Source: Actinomycetota bacterium (GTDB taxonomy: Bacteria > Actinomycetota > Actinomycetes > Actinomycetales > Microbacteriaceae). Taken from it: a stretch of DNA of 10,254 nucleotides. Numbering within the stretch: the stretch's first letter is position 1; every line of letters begins with the position of its first letter. The translations under genes were made by a program, and so were the position numbers. Positions 1 to 5,832 of the stretch are shown one piece after another. The notes beneath the pieces are model-generated. The model worked only from the letters and a program-made list of their open reading frames with translations. It did not search any database and was not told the origin of the DNA. The stretch spans positions 1 to 10,254 of the forward strand of contig WLHO01000018.1 of assembly GCA_009702645.1 (NCBI GenBank), read 5' to 3'.

Positions 1-1296
1 AATGCAGATCTAGAGCCACTGTTTGCTGCAATCTTGAAATACATTCCAGCTCCCAAGTACGACGCTGATGCGCCCCTACAGGCTCACGTGACAAACCTTG
101 ACGCATCTCCGTTTCTTGGACGCCTTGCATTGCTTCGAATCTTTAACGGAACAATCAAAAAAGGTCAGCAAGTTGCCTGGGTAAGACAAAATGGTGAGAC
201 CCAAACTGTCAAAATTACTGAACTACTAATCACCAAAGCACTTGAGCGCTTCCCAACCGATCAGGCAGGACCTGGAGACATTGTTGCGGTTGCCGGTATC
301 GAGGAAATCACCATTGGTGAAACTCTTGCCGACCCAGATGACATCCGACCATTGCCACTTATCACCGTTGATGACCCTGCAATTTCGATGACTATCGGAA
401 TCAACACTTCTCCAATGGCGGGTCGAGTTAAGGGTGCGAAGGTAACTGCAAGATTGGTTAAAGATCGCCTAGACCGCGAACTTATCGGTAACGTCTCTAT
501 TCGAGTACTACCAACCGAACGACCAGACGCCTGGGAAGTTCAGGGTCGTGGAGAGCTAGCTCTAGCTATTTTGGTTGAGCAGATGCGACGCGAAGGCTAC
601 GAGCTAACCGTCGGAAAGCCACAGGTAGTTACAAAGAAAGTGGACGGAAAACTTCACGAGCCAGTTGAAGACCTAACCATTGATGTTCCAGAAGAGTTCC
701 TTGGTTCAATCACTCAGCTGCTTGCCTCGCGCAAGGGTCGTATGAAGAACATGGTTAATCATGGAACCGGCTGGGTACGGATGGAGTTCCTAGTTCCTTC
801 ACGAGGACTTATTGGTTTTAGAACCGAGTTTCTAACCACCACTCGCGGCACTGGAATCGCCAATGCGATTTCTGCAGGCTACGAGCCATGGTTCGGCGAA
901 ATCGTCACTCGCACTAACGGATCTCTTGTTTCGGACCGCGCGGGGGCAGTTACACCGTTTGCACTTATCGGTTTGCAAGAGCGAGGAACATTCTTCGTTG
1001 AGCCAACCGATGAGGTTTACGCAGGTCAGGTTGTTGGAGAAAACGCTCGAGCTGACGACATGGAAGTAAACATCACCAAGGAAAAGAAGCTCACCAACAT
1101 GAGAGCTTCTTCGAGCGAAGACTTCGAGAAGCTGACCCCTCCTAGAAAGCTTTCTTTGGAAGAGTGTCTAGAGTTTGCCAGAGAAGACGAATGCGTTGAG
1201 GTGACTCCAGAAGGCACCCGTATTCGCAAGGTAGAGCTGGACCCAAACCTTAGAGCCCGCGCTGCCTCAGCTAGAAAACGAGCTAGCGAGAGCTAA
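1..1296 (+). CDS. typA: TypA/BipA ribosome-associated GTPase, 5'-truncated by window edge
   Basis: TypA/BipA is a translational GTPase of the EF-G family that binds the 70S ribosome and supports ribosome assembly and stress or cold growth. The reading frame is open from base 1, so the start lies upstream. About 431 codons are visible, against roughly 610-640 residues for the family, so most of the N-terminal G domain is missing. The first visible residues (about 1-20, containing YIPAP) are the end of the G domain. A beta-barrel domain II follows, then an EF-G-like domain III (TSPMAGR, then VQGRGELALAIL). Next is the domain V-like region (PSRGLIGFR), and last the TypA-specific C-terminal domain (LTPPRKLSLEECLEF) with a basic tail. 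The TTG at 34 is internal, not a real start. The gene is followed 19 bp later by the mshB-like gene on the same strand. Identification is firm because PSRGLIGFR and the C-terminal domain are absent from EF-G and LepA. Confidence 0.97.
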   Translation, partial: NADLEPLFAAILKYIPAPKYDADAPLQAHVTNLDASPFLGRLALLRIFNGTIKKGQQVAWVRQNGETQTVKITELLITKALERFPTDQAGPGDIVAVAGIEEITIGETLADPDDIRPLPLITVDDPAISMTIGINTSPMAGRVKGAKVTARLVKDRLDRELIGNVSIRVLPTERPDAWEVQGRGELALAILVEQMRREGYELTVGKPQVVTKKVDGKLHEPVEDLTIDVPEEFLGSITQLLASRKGRMKNMVNHGTGWVRMEFLVPSRGLIGFRTEFLTTTRGTGIANAISAGYEPWFGEIVTRTNGSLVSDRAGAVTPFALIGLQERGTFFVEPTDEVYAGQVVGENARADDMEVNITKEKKLTNMRASSSEDFEKLTPPRKLSLEECLEFAREDECVEVTPEGTRIRKVELDPNLRARAASARKRASES

Positions 1297-1315
1297 AACA
1301 CTTAGAGTTGTGATT

Positions 1316-2446
1316 ATGGCAAAAGCTGGTTTCAACCCAAAAAAGGTGCTTCTGGTGCATGCGCATCCAGACGATGAGTCGCTTTTCACCGGCCACGTAA
1401 TCGCAGAACGCGCTTCGGCTGGAGCCGAGGTCATGGTTTTAACTCTCACTAGAGGAGAGCGCGGAAGGGTAAAGCTAGAAGATCTGAAGCCACTTGAAGG
1501 AAATCTTGCCTCAATGGGGGAATTCCGTTCGAATGAACTTAGAAATGCGCTGGCGCAACTTGGCAGCATCAAGCACAAATTTGCTGGGACTCGCGCTTAC
1601 CTAGATTCAGGGATGAGACTAAACGCTTTTGGTAAGCCGATCAAATCTCGCAAGACAGATGAGATGTCTTTATCCTCTGTTTCAACCGCGGTGGTAGCAG
1701 ATGATATCTACCAGGAACTAAAAGAGTTCAAGCCCGACGCTGTCATTACCTATAACCGCAAGGGTGGTTTTGGTCATCCAGATCACAAGAAAGCTCACGA
1801 GGCAACTGCTATGGCGCTTCGTCGTTTTGCAAGGGACTCCAAGTCAAAAAATCCTCAGTTCTGGGTCATAGCTGAACCTGGGGAAAGATTCGACGTTGAG
1901 GTGGGCGGTCCAAAAACCGCACAGAAGAAAAAGGCAGCTCTGGAGCAGCACGCTAGCCAGGTGGCCGTTTCTGCAGAAACCTACTCACTTGTTTCCGGAA
2001 GAGATATTCGTTATGACCGACCAGAGCGATTGCGTAAAGCTTCAACTAGACCTTGGCTTTGGCTAAAGCCAGTATTTCTTGCCCTTTGGGCCCTACCGCT
2101 TGGAATATTGATGGGCTTTGCTGGCACATTGCTGCATTCAGTCACTGCCTCAGATGCGGAAAGGACACCAATCGGTCTAGTAGTTGCTTTGGTTATGACC
2201 TTTGCGCTGGCTGTGGCCCTTCGCATGCTTCGAAACTCTCGAGGAGCTTTATATCTAATGAGCTTCACCCTGGCAGGAACTGTTTTTTGGCTCTCGAGGC
2301 CAAGCGTTGCAGGGGATGCGCTGATTATGGATAACCAAGCCGGAAACTTCTGGGTTTATGGCTCACTGATTATTTGTGCAGTAGTGATCTTGTTCCCGAA
2401 GCTAAGACCCGGCACTTGGGCTAAAAACGCATCTGGACATCGCTAG
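1316..2446 (+). CDS. mshB: MshB-like PIG-L zinc deacetylase with C-terminal membrane domain
   Basis: Likely N-acetyl-GlcN-Ins deacetylase, the second committed step of mycothiol synthesis. The N-terminal ~240 residues are a PIG-L/LmbE catalytic domain. HPDDE at residues 17-21 would supply zinc ligands His17 and Asp20 and catalytic Asp19. GGFGHPDH ending at His157 would give the third zinc ligand, with His154 also conserved in MshB. After residue 248 come four hydrophobic stretches (about 250-273, 285-304, 311-328, 345-363), predicted membrane helices. MshB is normally a soluble protein of ~300 residues, so this 376-residue form looks like a fusion. I chose ATG 1316 over GTG 1310 because AGAG at 1304-1307 is spaced 8 nt from the ATG but only 2 nt from the GTG; neither site is strong. 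The YLDSGM-type segment and neighbours (typA, fdxA, dapC) favour MshB over the paralogue Mca, which cleaves mycothiol S-conjugates. Substrate is inferred from family and context. Confidence 0.82.
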   Translation: MAKAGFNPKKVLLVHAHPDDESLFTGHVIAERASAGAEVMVLTLTRGERGRVKLEDLKPLEGNLASMGEFRSNELRNALAQLGSIKHKFAGTRAYLDSGMRLNAFGKPIKSRKTDEMSLSSVSTAVVADDIYQELKEFKPDAVITYNRKGGFGHPDHKKAHEATAMALRRFARDSKSKNPQFWVIAEPGERFDVEVGGPKTAQKKKAALEQHASQVAVSAETYSLVSGRDIRYDRPERLRKASTRPWLWLKPVFLALWALPLGILMGFAGTLLHSVTASDAERTPIGLVVALVMTFALAVALRMLRNSRGALYLMSFTLAGTVFWLSRPSVAGDALIMDNQAGNFWVYGSLIICAVVILFPKLRPGTWAKNASGHR

Positions 2447-2457
2447 TAAAATAGTTC

Positions 2458-2466
2458 AAGGAAGGA
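2458..2466 (+). promoter_or_regulatory. Shine-Dalgarno of fdxA
   Basis: AAGGAAGGA contains two overlapping AAGGA cores, the nearer one ending 10 nt before the fdxA ATG at 2477. It is one of the two clearest ribosome binding sites in the window. It lies in the 30 bp gap after the mshB stop, so ferredoxin translation looks independent of mshB translation. Confidence 0.75.
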
Positions 2467-2476
2467 TTCCTAAAAC

Positions 2477-2803
2477 ATGACTTACATAATCGCTCTTCCT
2501 TGCGTGGACCTGAAGGACAAGGCCTGCATCGAGGAATGCCCAGTAGATTGCATCTACGAGGGTGACCGCATGCTTTACATCCACCCGGATGAGTGCGTTG
2601 ACTGTGGAGCTTGTGAGCCAGTTTGCCCAGTTGAGGCAATTTACTATGAGGATGATGTTCCTGAGCAGTGGGCGGATTACTACAAGGCAAACGTAGAGTT
2701 TTTCGAGACCGTCGGTTCCCCTGGTGGTGCAGCCAAGGTTGGCGCAATTGCAGGAGATCACCCAATCGTTGCAGCGCTGCCGCCACAACCTCAACAGGTA
2801 TAA
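2477..2803 (+). CDS. fdxA: 7Fe ferredoxin ([3Fe-4S][4Fe-4S]), FdxA/FdxC type
   Basis: Small soluble electron carrier of 108 residues. The cysteine pattern C9, C17, C21, C25, C40, C43, C46, C50 matches Azotobacter-type 7Fe ferredoxin with a shift of one residue. By that comparison C9, C17 and C50 bind the [3Fe-4S] cluster, C21, C40, C43 and C46 bind the [4Fe-4S] cluster, and C25 is the free cysteine. The CxxCxxxCP repeat is seen in CVDCGACEPVCP; the first copy is modified to the 3Fe type. An acidic C-terminal half (DDVPEQWADYY) is usual for actinobacterial FdxA and likely forms the partner-binding face. The redox partner cannot be told from sequence; P450 systems and ferredoxin reductases are typical in the group. 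It has a strong Shine-Dalgarno, and its TAA abuts the ATG of dapC. The fdxA-dapC pair is a known actinobacterial arrangement (fdxC-Rv1178 in Mycobacterium tuberculosis). Confidence 0.95.
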   Translation: MTYIIALPCVDLKDKACIEECPVDCIYEGDRMLYIHPDECVDCGACEPVCPVEAIYYEDDVPEQWADYYKANVEFFETVGSPGGAAKVGAIAGDHPIVAALPPQPQQV

Positions 2804-3913
2804 ATGTTTACCGCACTGCCAGAATATCCCTGGCAATCACTCAAACCCTTTAGTGAAAAAGCTGCCCTACACAAAGACGGTGCAATCGATTTATCCGTTG
2901 GATCGCCAATCGATGCAACCCCCAAAGTTGTTCAGGACGCCCTAAAGAATTTCTCAAATGCACCTGGCTACCCATCAACCGCCGGCTCTAGCCAATTCCG
3001 TCAGGCAGTAGCTTCTTGGTTTGCAACTAGAAGAGGTGTAGTTGGCTTAGACCCAGATCAGGTAATGCCAACCATTGGCTCTAAAGAGCTAATCAGTTGG
3101 TTGCCGGTTCTATTGGGAATTGGTAAAGGCGACGTTGTTATTCAACCCAAGGTTGCCTATACGGCCTACGCCGTTGGCGCTGCCTTTGCAGGCGCAACTT
3201 TGATTTCTGAAGATGATCCAGACAAGTGGCCTGAGAACACTAAGTTGATTTGGATTAACTCACCAGGTAACCCTGATGGAAAAGTTTTATCAGCTGAAAA
3301 GTTTGCTAAGGCGGTTAAGCGTGCGCGTGAATTGGGTGCTCTGCTTGCTTCGGATGAATGCTATGCGGAGCTTGGTTGGAGCGCACCTTGGGATAAAGAT
3401 CTAATCCCTAGCGTTTTGGATCCTAGAGTTTGCGGCGATAGTCACGAGGGGATTTTGTGTGTCTACTCACTCTCCAAGCAATCAAACATGGCTGGATACC
3501 GAGCAGCATTTGCTGTTGGGTCCAAGCAGCTAATTCGGGATCTAGTTAACTTACGAATGCACGCGGGAATGATGATGCCTTTGCCAACCCAGCAGGCGGT
3601 GATTGCAGCCTTGGGCGACTACCAGCACGTAAGCCAAGAAAAAGAAATCTACCGAAACCGCAGGGATGTGTTGCTAAGTGCTGTCAAGAAATACGGCTTT
3701 GAGCTCTCAGATAGTGAAGCTGGGCTGTATCTCTGGGCAACTCTTGGAGAAGACTGTTGGGCCACGGTTGAGAAGATGGCACAGCTTGGAATTGTCGTAG
3801 TGCCAGGCAGCTTCTACGGCGAATATGCCACCAAGCATGTGCGCTTTTCTCTAACCGCCTCTGACAGCGATATCTCTCGAGCTGCTGCCAGGCTCGAAAA
3901 TGCTTTAGGCTAA
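2804..3913 (+). CDS. dapC: N-succinyldiaminopimelate aminotransferase (PLP, class I/II)
   Basis: Cytosolic PLP enzyme that transfers an amino group from glutamate to N-succinyl-2-amino-6-ketopimelate in the succinylase branch of lysine and meso-DAP synthesis. It feeds both protein and peptidoglycan synthesis. The 369 residues form a complete fold type I aminotransferase. N156 in SPGNPDG and D184/Y187 in SDECYAE contact PLP, K225 in SLSKQSNMAGYR forms the Schiff base, and R347 in HVRFSL would bind the substrate carboxylate. The N-terminus (LPEYPWQSL, then LSVGSPID) is typical of actinobacterial DapC rather than general aspartate aminotransferases. ATG directly follows the fdxA stop (TAAATG) with no good Shine-Dalgarno, so translation probably relies on reinitiation by ribosomes ending fdxA. 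Other class I aminotransferase activities cannot be excluded by sequence alone, but the fdxA neighbour supports DapC. Confidence 0.9.
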   Translation: MFTALPEYPWQSLKPFSEKAALHKDGAIDLSVGSPIDATPKVVQDALKNFSNAPGYPSTAGSSQFRQAVASWFATRRGVVGLDPDQVMPTIGSKELISWLPVLLGIGKGDVVIQPKVAYTAYAVGAAFAGATLISEDDPDKWPENTKLIWINSPGNPDGKVLSAEKFAKAVKRARELGALLASDECYAELGWSAPWDKDLIPSVLDPRVCGDSHEGILCVYSLSKQSNMAGYRAAFAVGSKQLIRDLVNLRMHAGMMMPLPTQQAVIAALGDYQHVSQEKEIYRNRRDVLLSAVKKYGFELSDSEAGLYLWATLGEDCWATVEKMAQLGIVVVPGSFYGEYATKHVRFSLTASDSDISRAAARLENALG

Positions 3914-3933
3914 ACAAGGAATTTTCAGATACC

Positions 3934-3939
3934 AAGGAG
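3934..3939 (+). promoter_or_regulatory. Shine-Dalgarno that fixes the TTG start of gltA
   Basis: AAGGAG sits 4 nt before TTG at 3944, a slightly short but workable spacing. No ATG or GTG lies in frame nearby upstream, and the residues after the TTG match the expected citrate synthase N-terminus. The next in-frame ATG, at residue 30, would remove conserved N-terminal sequence. The site therefore decides the start. Confidence 0.7.
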
Positions 3940-3943
3940 CGCT

Positions 3944-5218
3944 TTGCCTGAGAACGAAAATGTAGTTATCAGCTACAAAGACAAAACTGCCGAGTTTCCG
4001 GTGGTGTCTGCAAACGTCGGCTCCGACGCGATGGACATCAGCAAACTTCAGGCGACCCTCGGTCTTCACACCTACGATCAGGGTTTTGTAAACACCGCTT
4101 CTACAAAATCTGGAATCACCTTTATCGATGGCGACGCAGGCATCCTGCGATACCGCGGGTACCCAATTGAGCAGCTAGCTGCCAAGAAATCATTTCTTGA
4201 TGTCAGCTACCTACTGATTTACGGGGAGCTTCCAGACAAGGCGCAACTCGATGCGTTTGATCAGAGCCTTCGCCGACACACTCTGATTCACGAGGATCTA
4301 AAGAGATTCTTTGATGCGTTCCCTCAAAACGCCCACCCAATGTCTGTTCTTGCATCCGGTGTTTCAGCTCTTTCAACTTTTTACCAAGACTCGCTTGACC
4401 CTCACGACCCAGAACAGGTTGAGATGTCTACTCGAAGGTTGCTGGCGAAGCTTCCGGTGCTGGCTGCTTACGCACACAAAAAGAGTTTGGGACAGGCCTT
4501 GCTATACCCAGATAACTCTCTATCGATGGTTGAAAACTTCCTGCGCCTGAACTTTGGAACTAAAGCAGAAGAGTATGTCCAGAACCCAATCGTGACCAAG
4601 GCATTAGACACCCTGCTGATCCTTCACGCTGACCACGAGCAGAACTGCTCCACCTCAACTGTTCGACTAGTTGGTTCAGCTCAGGCAAATCTGTTCGCTT
4701 CTGTTTCTGCTGGAATTAATGCTTTGTTTGGTCCGCTGCACGGTGGTGCCAATGAGGCAGTGCTAACGATGCTCAACGAGATCCGCGAATCCGGTGAGTC
4801 TGTAAGCCGATTTGTTGAAAGAGTAAAGAACAAAGAAGAGGGCATTCGCCTAATGGGCTTTGGCCACCGAATTTACAAGAACTTTGACCCAAGAGCCACC
4901 ATTGTCAAAGCAACCGCTGACAAGGTTCTTGCAGATCTTGGCATTTCCGATCCGATGCTTGATATCGCCAAGGAGCTAGAAGCAGCTGCTCTGGCCGATC
5001 CTTACTTCGCAGAGCGAAAGCTTTACCCGAACGTGGATTTCTACACCGGTGTTATCTACAAGGCCATGGGGTTCCCGCCAAGAATGTTTACCCCGCTGTT
5101 TGCCCTAGGAAGACTCCCAGGCTGGATTTCTCACTGGCGCGAAATGATGCAGGATCCAAACAACAGAATTGGAAGACCTCAGCAGGTTTACCTGGGCGAA
5201 GGCGAAAGAGCCGTTTAG
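3944..5218 (+). CDS. gltA: Type II citrate synthase
   Basis: Condenses acetyl-CoA with oxaloacetate to citrate, the entry step of the TCA cycle, in the cytosol. At 424 residues it is close to the E. coli enzyme (427), and its catalytic residues fall in near-identical positions: H266 in GPLHGGANE, H308 in GFGHRIYKN and D365 in NVDFYTG. HADHEQNCS (H231-E232), the FITLDGDAG-like strand region FIDGDAGILRYRGYPIEQL and the C-terminal GRPQQVY are also family hallmarks. The N-terminal ~45 residues form the small beta domain typical of the Gram-negative/actinobacterial type II form, which is usually hexameric and often NADH-sensitive; that regulation is not visible here. It starts with TTG behind AAGGAG. 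The gap after dapC is 30 bp, so it may share that transcript or have its own promoter, but no clear -35/-10 pair is seen. Its stop codon overlaps the stop of convergent rsmD. A methylcitrate synthase is less likely given length and N-terminal domain. Confidence 0.96.
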   Translation: MPENENVVISYKDKTAEFPVVSANVGSDAMDISKLQATLGLHTYDQGFVNTASTKSGITFIDGDAGILRYRGYPIEQLAAKKSFLDVSYLLIYGELPDKAQLDAFDQSLRRHTLIHEDLKRFFDAFPQNAHPMSVLASGVSALSTFYQDSLDPHDPEQVEMSTRRLLAKLPVLAAYAHKKSLGQALLYPDNSLSMVENFLRLNFGTKAEEYVQNPIVTKALDTLLILHADHEQNCSTSTVRLVGSAQANLFASVSAGINALFGPLHGGANEAVLTMLNEIRESGESVSRFVERVKNKEEGIRLMGFGHRIYKNFDPRATIVKATADKVLADLGISDPMLDIAKELEAAALADPYFAERKLYPNVDFYTGVIYKAMGFPPRMFTPLFALGRLPGWISHWREMMQDPNNRIGRPQQVYLGEGERAV

Positions 5219-5781
5219 CTTGGCTTTAGCCAGTAGATAGCGGTATCTCCAAAGTTCTTGGTTTCCAGAAGTTCATACCCTTCAGTTGCAATTGCTTCGG
5301 CGCGCGCCGATCTTTCAACCAGAACTAGGGCATCTTTGGATAAGGAACCAAGTAGCGACTGGAGGTTTTTCTCGACTTCTTGATTCGAAATCTCGTAGGG
5401 CGGGTCGATGAAAACTAAGTCAAAGACAAGAGAATTGGCATCTAGAAATTTCTGCACTGGCTGAATTTGTACTTTGGCGCTGACTTCATGATCTTCTTCC
5501 GCAAGTCCGTCTTGGATTAGCCTTGCGTTTTTTATGCACACTGAAGCAGCCTGCTTATTGCTTTCGACCAAAATCGTCGAGCTAGCACCTCTGCTGAGAG
5601 CTTCTAATCCCAATGCACCAGTGCCGGCGTACAGGTCTAGTACTGCAGTGCCTGCAACTGCATTTTTGGAATCTAGTGAACTAAAGATGCTTTCTCGAAT
5701 GCGATCTGAAGTTGGGCGGGTGCTCTTGGCTGGGGAGACCAGTTTTCTTGAGCCGACCAGGCCACCGATAATTCTTGTCAT
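5215..5781 (-). CDS. rsmD: 16S rRNA (guanine(966)-N2)-methyltransferase
   Basis: SAM-dependent enzyme that methylates G966 (E. coli numbering) in 16S rRNA during 30S assembly. The 188 residues match the family (E. coli RsmD is 198). It starts with MTRIIGG and has the TRPTSDRIRESIF segment near residues 21-33. The SAM-binding motif I is LDLYAGTGALGLEAL from about residue 48, and the catalytic DPPY motif is at residues 126-129. I chose ATG at 5781 rather than the TTG nine bases upstream because the family begins MTRIIGG and the only AGG is spaced 11 nt from the ATG but 2 nt from the TTG. It is the only minus-strand gene here. Its TAA (5215-5217) overlaps the gltA TAG (5216-5218), and it is divergent from recG. 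In many actinobacteria rsmD lies co-directionally just upstream of coaD; here recG sits between them and rsmD is flipped. Confidence 0.95.
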   Translation of the reverse strand: MTRIIGGLVGSRKLVSPAKSTRPTSDRIRESIFSSLDSKNAVAGTAVLDLYAGTGALGLEALSRGASSTILVESNKQAASVCIKNARLIQDGLAEEDHEVSAKVQIQPVQKFLDANSLVFDLVFIDPPYEISNQEVEKNLQSLLGSLSKDALVLVERSARAEAIATEGYELLETKNFGDTAIYWLKPS

Positions 5782-5832
5782 GTCTGGCAAAGCCTAACCG
5801 TATTTGTCCGTGCACTCGTGGAAGATTGAGTA
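5782..5832. promoter_or_regulatory. Divergent intergenic region between rsmD and recG
   Basis: These 51 bp separate two divergently transcribed genes, so promoters for both are expected here or just inside the coding ends. TTGTCA at 5775-5780 could be a -35 element toward recG, but the T/A-rich TATTTG at 5801-5806 is 20 bp away, too far. Toward rsmD only TANNNT-like hexamers are seen. GGAAG at 5820-5824 is a plausible Shine-Dalgarno for recG, 8 nt before its ATG. Promoter presence is inferred from layout; no box is assigned. Confidence 0.4.

Noticed and set aside
551..570. Repeated AGCTAG/CTAGCT bases in typA resembling an inverted repeat.
   Set aside because: The bases encode the conserved GELALAI segment of typA, so codon choice explains the symmetry.
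863..1229. Overlapping alternative frames inside typA (863-1069 plus, 1026-1229 minus).
   Set aside because: They are shadows within a firmly identified gene and have no recognisable product.
2447..2452. TAAAAT before fdxA as a -10 box.
   Set aside because: No -35-like hexamer lies 16-18 bp upstream; the nearest TTG-containing hexamer (2416-2421) is 25 bp away. It overlaps the end of the mshB stop region and could be chance.
2421..2836. Two long open frames antisense to fdxA and its flanks (2421-2786 and 2456-2836, minus strand).
   Set aside because: They lie opposite a clearly conserved ferredoxin gene, show no recognisable domain, and overlap each other in different frames; they are by-products of the coding strand's composition.
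5221..5232. Palindrome TGGCTTTAGCCA just after the gltA stop, considered as a terminator hairpin.
   Set aside because: The stem is only 4-5 bp with a 2-4 nt loop and no T run follows. It also lies within the rsmD coding sequence.
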